The notes below the pieces were generated by a model. That model ran no database searches, had not been told where the DNA came from, and saw only the letters and a program-made list of their open reading frames with translations. Of a stretch of 64,000 nucleotides of DNA, positions 51,495-58,877 are shown in pieces. This stretch comes from JAIVGV01 sp032229975 (GTDB taxonomy: Bacteria > Acidobacteriota > Blastocatellia > Pyrinomonadales > Pyrinomonadaceae), in the NCBI GenBank assembly GCA_032229975.1, contig JAVXVG010000054.1:1-64000 (forward strand), in the 5' to 3' direction. The position numbers were made by a program, and so were the translations under genes. Each line of letters starts with the position of its first letter. Within the stretch, counting starts at the first letter, position 1.

Positions 51495-52580
51495 ATGAGA
51501 ACGAAAAAACTTCCCCCCCTTGCCCTGCTCTTAGCGTGCGTTACGCTACTCGGACAGCAAATCGTCCGCGCCGACGCTAACCCGGCCCGGCCCCTCGGCG
51601 ATTCAAAGGTCGTCGCGCCCGTTCCGTTCCCCGGCTACCCCGAAGGCATCGCCGTGCACGACGGGTTGATCTACGTCTCCGGCCCCGCCGCTTTCGGCGT
51701 GCCCGGCAACTTCGCTCCCTCGAAAGTATTCGCCTTCGATATCGAGACCGGCGCGCTCGCGAAGACCATCACCATTCAGAATCAGGCGGGCCCCCTTAAC
51801 GCGATCTCCTGCATCGCCTTCGGCGAGGACGACAATCTCTACGTCTTGGACGAGGGACAGGGCGTGCTGCAAATCAACGTCGAGACCGGACAGCAGAGCG
51901 TCTATGCCGCGCCGTTCTTCCCCGTCTATCATTCCGCGTTCAATCCGCCCGCGCCCGTCCTACTCAACGATCTAGCTTTCGACAAGCATGGCTATCTTTA
52001 CGTGACGGACAGCTTCGAGGCGACGATCTGGCGCATCCCGCCCGGCGGCGGCGCGCCGCAGGTCTGGTTTCAGGACGCGAGGATTGATGGCCCCTTCGGG
52101 CCCAACGGCGTGCGCGTCGATGCCAAAAGCGGAAAGCTCTATTTCACCCAGACCTTCGACGGCACGGGTCAAGGCTTCATCTACACGCTGCCGCTCGTCG
52201 ATCATCCTTCAGCCGCCGATCTGAAACTGTTCCACGCCTACACTCCCGGCGCGGGGCCCGACGGCATAGCCTTCGGCAGATCGGGTAAGCTCTACGTCGC
52301 GCTCGCAGGCTATAGCCAAATCTCCGTGCTCGCGCCGGACGGAACGGAGCAAGCGCGCTACTTAGGGCCGGCGCAGAATCCGGCCAGTCCGGGCAACCCT
52401 CTGCCGTGGGCTAACCCGGCGAACATCGCCTTCAACAATCGCACCGGCGCATTGCTCGTGACCAATCACGCCAGCCTGACGGGCCTGCCCGATCCCACTC
52501 CACTCTTTGCGGTCTTTGACGTTTACGTGAACGACAAGGCCGGGAAGCTCTTCAAGGGCGGCGACGATGACGACAACTAA
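51495..52580 (+). CDS. Secreted SMP-30/NHL-like beta-propeller protein
   Basis: A 361-aa protein with a signal peptide (PPLALLLACVTLLGQQIVRA). The rest is a repeated strand pattern of about 45 residues typical of SMP-30/gluconolactonase or NHL propellers (IAVHDGLIYVSGPAAFG, IAFGEDDNLYVLDEGQGVLQ, LAFDKHGYLYVTDSFEATIW, IAFGRSGKLYVALAGYSQIS). The C-terminus is acidic (KGGDDDDN). No catalytic assignment is possible. A GTGAGGTGAC lies before the ATG. It follows the DUF1501 gene after 139 nt. Confidence 0.8.
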   Translation: MRTKKLPPLALLLACVTLLGQQIVRADANPARPLGDSKVVAPVPFPGYPEGIAVHDGLIYVSGPAAFGVPGNFAPSKVFAFDIETGALAKTITIQNQAGPLNAISCIAFGEDDNLYVLDEGQGVLQINVETGQQSVYAAPFFPVYHSAFNPPAPVLLNDLAFDKHGYLYVTDSFEATIWRIPPGGGAPQVWFQDARIDGPFGPNGVRVDAKSGKLYFTQTFDGTGQGFIYTLPLVDHPSAADLKLFHAYTPGAGPDGIAFGRSGKLYVALAGYSQISVLAPDGTEQARYLGPAQNPASPGNPLPWANPANIAFNNRTGALLVTNHASLTGLPDPTPLFAVFDVYVNDKAGKLFKGGDDDDN

Positions 52581-52907
52581 TCTCGATTAAAGGAAGGGGA
52601 GATCGACGATTTGCGGTCTCGCGTCTTTCGGCGCAGAGACGGCGAACATGATCTCCCCTCCCTCGTCTCGTGAGAGGGCGAAGGTCAACTTCTAACTCAC
52701 CGAAACAGAACATCATTTGATCAAGCGAAAGCTCGCCGACGTTGGCGGGCTTTCGCTTTTGTTGCGGGCGTTGGAAAAGATCGGGGCGAACGCGCGCCGC
52801 GCGCACGGCATCGCAAACCGTGCGCGCGACTTGATGACGCGCGTCGCCGCACGTCATACTCTCTCCGTAAAAATTTTTAGCGTCGCAGCAAGCGCGTGGA
52901 GACGATA
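52581..52907. other. Intergenic stretch with terminator
   Basis: Contains GGGGAGATC (52596-52604) and its complement GATCTCCCC (52650-52658), which could form a larger hairpin, then the terminator at 52725-52760. From 52761 to 52907 there is nothing recognisable apart from the start region of the TPR gene. Confidence 0.6.
52725..52760 (+). terminator. Rho-independent terminator
   Basis: GCGAAAGCTCGCC (52725-52737) pairs with GGCGGGCTTTCGC (52744-52756), 13 bp with one wobble pair and a 6-nt loop, followed by TTTT. It ends transcription of the propeller gene and perhaps the whole DUF1800-DUF1501 unit. Confidence 0.88.
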
Positions 52908-54113
52908 ATGAGAAGAGGACTTTTAGTGAGAACGACGGTCGCACTGTTGGCCGTACTGGCCCTATCTTCAGTTGTCGCCGCGCAGTCGGGCGCGACGCGC
53001 CCACGCCGCGTCAATCCACAAGAGGCGAACGACGAGGCGGCGAAGCAACCACCGAGCCCTATCCCTGCGCCCCGCGCAGCAACCGTCGCGCTGCCGCAAT
53101 CAGGCGGCGACACGACGCACGCCTTCGCGCTGCTCAAGCAGGGCCAGTTCGCCGACGCCGCGCGCGAGGCGAAACAGATCGCGGCGGCGAACCCGAACAA
53201 CAGCGAGGCTTGGAAAGTTGCGGGCTTCGCCGAGTTGAACTTGAAGCAGTATGCCGACGCGGCAAACGATCTTCAGAAGTCGCTCGATCTACAACGCGCC
53301 GCAGGCGATGCCGACCCGAACACCGTGGATGCGCTCGCGCAGTCGCTTGTGCGTTCGGATCAGTTCGAGCGCGCGCTTCCGCTTCTCGTCGAGGCCACCT
53401 CGCGCGCGGGCGCGCAACCCGACGCTGCGATGCTCTACTATCGCGGGCTCGCCGAGTACCAGTCGAAGAAACCTGACGACGCCGTGCGCTCTTTCAGCGC
53501 GGCGGTGAAAGCCGATCCGAAGAACGCCATCTCGCTCTTCTATCTCGGCCGCATCAGCTACGAGCGCGGGCAGGCTGACGCGGCCATCGCCTACCTCAAC
53601 CGTGCGACCACAGCCGACGCACGACTCGCGCAAGCATGGCAACTGCTCACGCTCGCATATCTTCGTCGCGCATCGGAAGCGGGCGACACGCCGAAAGCGA
53701 ATGAGAACTATTTGAACGCCGTGCGCTCAAGCGACGCGCTCGTGCGCCTGAAGGCCGACGAGTCATCGGCGGTCTTGAGCGGTCAGGCCCTGATCGGCGC
53801 AAAGCAGTACGCGCGCGCGGCGACCGTGCTTGAAACTGCGGCGGCTGGCGGGAACGCGCAAGGGTCAACCTTCTACCTGCTCGGTGTGGCCTACTCGCGC
53901 GCGAAGAACTTTCCGAAAGCGATCTCGTCGCTAGAGCGCGCCGCCGCAAAGACGCCCGACGACGTGAACACCTACCGCGAACTCGGCTACGCCTACGAGG
54001 TCTCCAAGCAGTACGCGAAGGCCCTCGCCGTCTATCAGAAAGGCGCACAGCTTGCTCCGGATGATCAGGACTTCAAAGAGTCGGTGGCCCGCGTCGCCCC
54101 GTTTGCGAAATAG
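52908..54113 (+). CDS. Secreted TPR-repeat protein
   Basis: A 401-aa protein with a signal peptide (LLVRTTVALLAVLALSSVVA) and an N-terminal Pro/Ala-rich stretch, then a solenoid of about eight TPRs (FALLKQGQFADAAREAKQIA, YADAANDLQKSLDLQRAAGD, PDDAVRSFSAAVKADPKNAI, FPKAISSLERAAAKTPDDVN, YAKALAVYQKGAQLAPDDQD). ATG 52908 is preferred over an upstream GTG at 52896. Probably a periplasmic scaffold; the partner is not evident. Confidence 0.85.
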   Translation: MRRGLLVRTTVALLAVLALSSVVAAQSGATRPRRVNPQEANDEAAKQPPSPIPAPRAATVALPQSGGDTTHAFALLKQGQFADAAREAKQIAAANPNNSEAWKVAGFAELNLKQYADAANDLQKSLDLQRAAGDADPNTVDALAQSLVRSDQFERALPLLVEATSRAGAQPDAAMLYYRGLAEYQSKKPDDAVRSFSAAVKADPKNAISLFYLGRISYERGQADAAIAYLNRATTADARLAQAWQLLTLAYLRRASEAGDTPKANENYLNAVRSSDALVRLKADESSAVLSGQALIGAKQYARAATVLETAAAGGNAQGSTFYLLGVAYSRAKNFPKAISSLERAAAKTPDDVNTYRELGYAYEVSKQYAKALAVYQKGAQLAPDDQDFKESVARVAPFAK

Positions 54114-54170
54114 AAGTGATGCGTCGAAGGCAAAAAGAATCTCGTCCACTATTCAGATGCTATTTGGAAA

Positions 54171-54302
54171 TTCGCTCTGGTAAGAGCGAAACGTTTATAG
54201 CCAGCGACATCATTCGTCAAACAAGCTCCGTCAGGAGCGACATGAAATGATGTCGCTCCTGACGGAGCTTGAAAAATGGTAAGGGCTAGCGATGCTATAA
54301 AC
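54171..54302. repeat. REP-like composite palindromic element
   Basis: Nested inverted repeats: TTCGCTC/GAGCGAA (54171-54177, 54184-54190), an outer pair GTTTATAGC/GCTATAAAC (54193-54201, 54294-54302), and a perfect 22-bp stem at 54222-54243 and 54250-54271 with arms starting CAAGCTCCGTCAGGAGCGAC around a 6-nt loop. The layout of a strong hairpin between outer arms is that of REP/BIME-type elements moved by RAYT transposases. It lies between a TPR gene and a small secreted protein gene. Confidence 0.85.
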
Positions 54303-54397
54303 ATCAAGTCTCTATGGGACTTTTCAAACAGCCTTTCGTTATGCATCGCTAACGATTTTTTGTTGTATCCCTCCGAAGCAAGGCGTAGCATCGCGGC

Positions 54398-54910
54398 ATG
54401 AAGAAGCTCACGTTGGCTCGTGCGCGCGCGGCGCGAATGTTGTTGGTCTCGTTGATCGTGATGGCGTCATGCGCGCTTGCCGGTGTGCGCGTCGCGCGCG
54501 CGGAGGCGTGGGGCGGGGTCGAGCCGTTCAAGTCGCGGCGGGCGGACGTGGAGCGCGCGATAGGCAAGCCGGTCGAAGACAGGCCGGGCGAGACGGGGAC
54601 GCTCCGCTTCAAAGTTCAGGGCGGAATGATCACGATCGCCTTCGTCGATGAGCACTTCGTCGGCGCACACCATCTCGATCCGGATTTGATCGGCACGGTG
54701 CGTCAGGTCGTCCTGCAACACGATGCGGCGACCGAGACGCCCGACACCTTGAAGCTCAACGGCAACTCCGCCTTCGAGCACGACGCGCAGGGCAACGCCG
54801 AAGTCTTCCGCAATCAGCACGACGGCATCGCCTACACCTTCATCGAGGGCAAACTGCGCACCACCTACTACTCCCCCTCCGCCGAGCAGTTCAAACGCGC
54901 GCAGAGATGA
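54398..54910 (+). CDS. Small secreted protein of unknown function
   Basis: A 170-aa protein with an N-terminal signal sequence (ARMLLVSLIVMASCALAGVR). The mature part starts WGGVEPFKSRRADVERAIGK and is a mixed strand/helix domain (LRFKVQGGMITIAFVDEHFV; then GIAYTFIEGKLRTTYYSPSA). I do not recognise the family; the WGGV.P..S.R.DVE...G pattern recurs in acidobacterial hypothetical proteins as far as I recall. Confidence 0.7.
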   Translation: MKKLTLARARAARMLLVSLIVMASCALAGVRVARAEAWGGVEPFKSRRADVERAIGKPVEDRPGETGTLRFKVQGGMITIAFVDEHFVGAHHLDPDLIGTVRQVVLQHDAATETPDTLKLNGNSAFEHDAQGNAEVFRNQHDGIAYTFIEGKLRTTYYSPSAEQFKRAQR

Positions 54911-54935
54911 ACGGCGAAACGATGAAGCCGGAACG

Positions 54936-54980
54936 ATGAACGATGAAGTGAAGACAAGTCGTCTTCATTTCATCGTTCAT
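54936..54980. repeat. Intergenic inverted repeat of GAACGATGAA words
   Basis: The 20-nt arm 54936-54955 (ATGAACGATGAAGTGAAGAC) pairs with 54961-54980 with one mismatch, around a 5-nt loop. It lies between the small secreted protein gene and nurA. The same words make up the repeats at 21.4, 26.3 and 57.6 kb. Confidence 0.9.
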
Positions 54981-55003
54981 TACTCATCGCTCATACTTTC
55001 TTC

Positions 55004-56248
55004 ATGTTGTACCGACAGAGTCTCATCGAAGAGTTAGACAGGAAGCGCGACGAGTTCACGGAGTTCGGGCTCGCGTGGGCAGAGCAGGCGCGCGACTACG
55101 TGGCACGGCTGCGCGCGCTCGGCGGCGAGAGCGTGGAAGAGATCAGCCGGAGGGCCGGAGAGGGAATCGCGGCCGGTGTGGCGCGCGGCGTGAGCGCGCT
55201 GCCGACTAAAGAGATCGAGAGCGTGAGATCGTTCGTCGTCCCGTTCGAGCGGCGTTGGCGGACGCACGAGGAGTCGCGCGCGTGGGCCGTCGATCAACTC
55301 TCGGATCGCGTGACGTTCGCGGCTGATGGAAGTCAGATCATGCCCGGCAGAGAAATTTCTCTGCCGGTCGCCGCCGTGCAGGTCGCTTGGTTTGAGAATC
55401 CGCACACGCGCGACGGCGCACAGTATCGCAAGGAGTGGGACTTCAAGCTCATCTCGCCGCGAGAGCTTTTGGAGACGGAGGGCGTCGCGGCCACCGCGTC
55501 CGATCTCGTCGGCTTGCGACGCGTCGAGAGCGAGCTTGAGGCGGCCCGCGCATTCATGCAGAGGCGCGTGGGCTGGCGCGAGAGACGCGAGCGCACGCCC
55601 GTCGCATTCTTCGACGGCACGCTCTTGCTCTCGACGGCGCGCGTGCGCAGCGAGACTTTGAATTTTCCGAACGCTTACATCGCGGCGATTACGGAGACTG
55701 TGAAGTTATCGCGCGAGACGCGTGTGCCGCTCGTCGGCTACATCGATCAATCTTACGCGCGCGACATCGTGCGGATGCTCGATGTGGTGGCCCAGCGCAA
55801 GAGCCAATCGCCGATGGTCTTCGACGCGCAACTGTTTTCGTCTGCGGGCGACGAGGCTTCGCCGCTCTTCGAGAACTGGGGCGACCGCAGCGTCTTCTGC
55901 GAGTGCCTGCGCGAAGGTTTGACGGACGAGTTTCGTGATGAGGCAGGCAACGCGCTCGTCGGCTTCCTCTATTTACAGACGACCGCGCCGGGATCAGTTC
56001 CTGCACGTTTGGACATCCCGACGTGGGTGGCCGAAGAGAAGTTGATCGACGACGTGGTTGAAGCGGTGCGCGCCGAGTGCGTCGTCGGCAACGGCTACCC
56101 TTACGCGCTCGAAACGGCGGACGAGGCGGCAGTCATCACCGTGCGCGACCGCGAACAATTCCTGCGCGCCGTGCAGGACTTCGCCGAAGCAAACGACTTG
56201 AGTTTCCGCGTCTCGCGCAAGGCTGTCAGCAAGATGCACCGGCGGTAA
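55004..56248 (+). CDS. nurA: NurA domain nuclease
   Basis: A 414-aa protein with the NurA nuclease domain. The Mn-binding motifs are TFAADGSQIMPGREISLPVA (catalytic Asp) and VAFFDGTLLLSTARVRSETL; further blocks are YIAAITETVKLSRETRVPLV and GYIDQSYARDIVRML. The N-terminal 90 residues are a helical region. NurA is a 5'-3' nuclease that works with the HerA hexameric translocase in DNA end processing. HerA itself is not in the window; the following gene may encode a related partner. Confidence 0.9.
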   Translation: MLYRQSLIEELDRKRDEFTEFGLAWAEQARDYVARLRALGGESVEEISRRAGEGIAAGVARGVSALPTKEIESVRSFVVPFERRWRTHEESRAWAVDQLSDRVTFAADGSQIMPGREISLPVAAVQVAWFENPHTRDGAQYRKEWDFKLISPRELLETEGVAATASDLVGLRRVESELEAARAFMQRRVGWRERRERTPVAFFDGTLLLSTARVRSETLNFPNAYIAAITETVKLSRETRVPLVGYIDQSYARDIVRMLDVVAQRKSQSPMVFDAQLFSSAGDEASPLFENWGDRSVFCECLREGLTDEFRDEAGNALVGFLYLQTTAPGSVPARLDIPTWVAEEKLIDDVVEAVRAECVVGNGYPYALETADEAAVITVRDREQFLRAVQDFAEANDLSFRVSRKAVSKMHRR

Positions 56249-56269
56249 GATCGCAGAACTGTGAAAAGT

Positions 56270-56314
56270 CTTTGCGTCTTTGCGTGAGAATGATCATCAT
56301 GCACAGACGCAAAG
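56270..56314. repeat. Intergenic inverted repeat of CTTTGCGT words
   Basis: CTTTGCGTCT (56270-56279) and AGACGCAAAG (56305-56314) are exact complements with a 25-nt interior that also contains TTTGCGTGAG. It lies between nurA and the next gene. The word set is shared with the repeat at 61640-61694. Confidence 0.75.
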
Positions 56315-56330
56315 AGAGATTGAGAGAGAG

Positions 56331-56930
56331 ATGACGCAGAAGAGGATCGCGAAGATTGTTGCATCGCGCTCGCACGTCGATTACGTGGGGCGTGTGATTG
56401 ATCGTCTGGACGCGGAGAGCGCGCCTGCGGCGGATGATTATGGATTCGCGCAGTTCGTCTCGCTGCCCGTTAGCGGAGAGAGCGACGCGGTCGGCGTCAT
56501 CTACGACACGCAGTTAGTGAATCCAGAGTACGGGAGTTTCGGGCCCAGACTTTCGCCGCCCGCAGAGTTGTCGATCCTGAGCCCGGACTATTTGAATGAG
56601 CAGGGCGTGCTCGTCGGCGTGCTGTTGCTCGGCTGGCGCGATGCGTCGGGCACGCATCACACGGTTCCGCGTCGCGTCATCCCGGTCGGTCAGGAAGTGT
56701 TGGCGATGACGGATGAAGACGCACTGAAGTTTCATCGTGACGCGGCCGGGCAGTTGCGTCTGCATTACTATTCGCGGGTCGTCTCTCATGCGGGGGCGTT
56801 CGCGCTGCCGTTGCTCGAAGCCGTGCTCGAACAACTCGAAGCGGGGGCCAGCGCGGAGGAGCGGCAGCGTTTCTGCGTGCTCCGCAAATCGCTCACGTGG
56901 CAACGCACGCTCGGCGGCGTGCGTCTGTAA
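56331..56930 (+). CDS. Small beta-rich protein next to NurA, possible HAS-barrel
   Basis: A 199-aa protein. The N-terminal half (DYVGRVIDRLDAESAPAADD, FAQFVSLPVSG, VGVIYDTQLVNPEYGSFGPR) is a strand-rich domain resembling the HAS barrel that begins HerA translocases; no P-loop follows. The C-terminal part is helical (LPLLEAVLEQLEAGASAEER). Given the nurA neighbour I suspect a HerA-associated barrel acting as a stand-alone partner. The start is ATG 56331; the upstream frame is in the repeat. Confidence 0.6.
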   Translation: MTQKRIAKIVASRSHVDYVGRVIDRLDAESAPAADDYGFAQFVSLPVSGESDAVGVIYDTQLVNPEYGSFGPRLSPPAELSILSPDYLNEQGVLVGVLLLGWRDASGTHHTVPRRVIPVGQEVLAMTDEDALKFHRDAAGQLRLHYYSRVVSHAGAFALPLLEAVLEQLEAGASAEERQRFCVLRKSLTWQRTLGGVRL

Positions 56931-56971
56931 TTAAGGACACTGGAAAAGTTTTTCGTTGGAGGGAGAAGTTA

Positions 56972-57550
56972 ATGAGACGCTATCAAGTCATCTTCGCATT
57001 CGCGCTCGTCGTCGCCTGTTGCGCGGGCGCAGAGGCGCAACGCTCGCGCGCGGTCACGCAGTCGCAAGTATCACCCAACGCGAGCCCGACGCCGACACCG
57101 GCCCCCGCGCCTGCGAGCCTGAAGGCGAAGTATGAGGGCGGCGTCGCGGCGTTCACGAGGAAGCAGACGGGCACGCTCAACTTCGACGACGCTGGACAGC
57201 GGCTCATCTTCAAAGACAAGTACCAGCGCGAATATCTCTCGCTGCCCTACAAATCTTTCTCGGCCATCTGGGGCGACACGAGGGCCGTCACCTCGAACGC
57301 TGCGCGTGTCGTCGGCGCAGTGCCCATCTACGGCATCGGCTTGACCTCTCTGCTCATGCCGAAGAACAAGCAACGCTACTTCGTCGTGCAGTTCGACGAT
57401 CCTGACACGAAGATCAACGGCACGACCAGCTTCAAACTCGAAAACAAAGAGGTGCTCGCCTCCGTCCTCAGCACGCTCGCACAGAAGACCGGCATGAAGG
57501 CGCGCGGCGACGGCTTCATACGCGACGCACAAGCGACGAGCAAGCCGTAG
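56972..57550 (+). CDS. Secreted hypothetical protein
   Basis: A 192-aa protein with a signal peptide (YQVIFAFALVVACCAGAEAQ), a Pro/Thr/Ala linker (SPTPTPAPAPA) and a single domain with strands LNFDDAGQRLIFKDKYQREY and FFVV-type segments (RYFVVQFDDPDTKINGTTSF). A central hydrophobic patch (VVGAVPIYGIGLTSLLM) may be a membrane-associating segment. GGAGGGAGAAG precedes the ATG. No family recognised. Confidence 0.7.
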   Translation: MRRYQVIFAFALVVACCAGAEAQRSRAVTQSQVSPNASPTPTPAPAPASLKAKYEGGVAAFTRKQTGTLNFDDAGQRLIFKDKYQREYLSLPYKSFSAIWGDTRAVTSNAARVVGAVPIYGIGLTSLLMPKNKQRYFVVQFDDPDTKINGTTSFKLENKEVLASVLSTLAQKTGMKARGDGFIRDAQATSKP

Positions 57551-57559
57551 AACGAAACA

Positions 57560-57632
57560 ATGAAAGAGGAACGATGAACGATGAAGTAAAAGATAGCTTC
57601 TCTTACTTCATCGTTCATCGTTCCTCTTTCAT
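57560..57632. repeat. Perfect 30-bp inverted repeat between convergent genes
   Basis: The 30-nt arm 57560-57589 (starting ATGAAAGAGGAACGATGAAC) and its exact reverse complement 57603-57632 flank a 13-nt loop. It occupies the whole gap between two convergent genes (stops at 57550 and 57636), so it may act as a bidirectional transcription barrier. Longest perfect inverted repeat in the window. Confidence 0.92.
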
Positions 57633-57635
57633 CGT

Positions 57636-58823
57636 TTAATCGGGACAGTCGGCGGTCGGCGGCAGACCGGCCGCGCGACGCCCGTCGCAGACGTTGGCAA
57701 AGGTCTTCTTCACCTCTTGCGGGTTGCGCTCGAACGCGCTCGTCTGCCAGTTGTCGGTGGCGGCGGCGCGCGTGTCGATCCACGGCGGCAGAGGCATCGC
57801 GAGATGACGGGCCAGAGACGTGACGTAGGGCTCGTACATCTTGCGCAAGGAGGCGAGCTTCGCTTCAGCATCCGCGCCGTCGCGCAAAGGCACGCCGTCC
57901 GTTGCGAGTCCCGCGCGCAGTTGCGCGAGCGCGCCCGCGTCGAGTCGCACATCAGTCCACGGCGCGGGCGACGAGTTGAAAATCTGCGAGAGATCGACGA
58001 CGGCATGACGGGCCATCGCGAAAGTTAGTTGCGCTTGCCACGTCGTCAAGCCGTCGATGCCGACCATGACGAGCGCGCAGGCGTCGAGGATCGTTGTCAA
58101 AGACGCGAGCCAAGATTGGTTGTCGTGCTGCGAGCGAAAGAAGCAGAGCACCGGATACGAGAGATGGCTCTCCATCAGATCGGCGGCCCAACGCTCCCAG
58201 TCTTTCAGTAGCTCGATCAGTTCGTCGATTGATCCGGCCCGACCGTGACGGCGCAGCAGTTCCGCAGCAGTCGGCGGCGTGCCCGCGCGCGCATCAAGCA
58301 GAGAGATGTTCGACTCGCGTCGCGAGAAGGCTTGATACAAAACGGGGAAGTAGCCGATGACGAGCGCGAGCCCGCCGAAGCCCATCGCGGATTCGAGCAC
58401 GGCGAGGAAGCGGCCCGCCGTGTCGGTCGGCGTCACGTCGCCGAGTCCGAGCGTGAAGAAGGTCGTGCCGCTCATGTAGAGATAGTTGGCGAAGGCGTGC
58501 GCTTCCACGGGAACGCTGAGACGCGTGCCCGCCGCCCAGTTGAGCATCGCGAAGGCGAAGACCAAACCGATAGCCCAGAGCACGATGAGCAGGATGAGCG
58601 AGAGGGGGCCATAGATGCTCAAGAGCGTCTCGCGCCGCTTCTTCTTGCGAACGACGAGCGCGAGATCGCGCCACGGTCGCCACGTCACGCGATAGTAGGC
58701 GGACGTGATACGCAGACGCCGCGTCACGCGACGCGGCAGCACGATAGTCTCGAACGCATCCCACAGCACGACGAGGACGAGGACGAGACTTGCGACGACG
58801 ATGAAGACGCTCTTGACGCCCAT
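57636..58823 (-). CDS. Ion-channel (two-pore potassium channel-like) membrane protein
   Basis: A 395-aa protein. Helices at about residues 5-25 (FIVVASLVLVLVVLWDAFET) and 70-95 (LSLILLIVLWAIGLVFAFAM) precede a pore loop with SGTTFFTLGLGDVTPTDTAG, in which TLGLGD resembles the T-x-G-x-G-D potassium selectivity filter, and an inner helix (FLAVLESAMGFGGLALVIGY). The cytosolic C-terminal 220 residues are helical (LLRRHGRAGSIDELIELLKD) with no recognised ligand domain. Most likely a potassium or non-selective cation channel. Confidence 0.87.
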   Translation of the reverse strand: MGVKSVFIVVASLVLVLVVLWDAFETIVLPRRVTRRLRITSAYYRVTWRPWRDLALVVRKKKRRETLLSIYGPLSLILLIVLWAIGLVFAFAMLNWAAGTRLSVPVEAHAFANYLYMSGTTFFTLGLGDVTPTDTAGRFLAVLESAMGFGGLALVIGYFPVLYQAFSRRESNISLLDARAGTPPTAAELLRRHGRAGSIDELIELLKDWERWAADLMESHLSYPVLCFFRSQHDNQSWLASLTTILDACALVMVGIDGLTTWQAQLTFAMARHAVVDLSQIFNSSPAPWTDVRLDAGALAQLRAGLATDGVPLRDGADAEAKLASLRKMYEPYVTSLARHLAMPLPPWIDTRAAATDNWQTSAFERNPQEVKKTFANVCDGRRAAGLPPTADCPD

Positions 58824-58877
58824 CAGTTCAACCTCAACTTCACGCGAACGTCTGACTTAAACTCCACGCCACGAATC

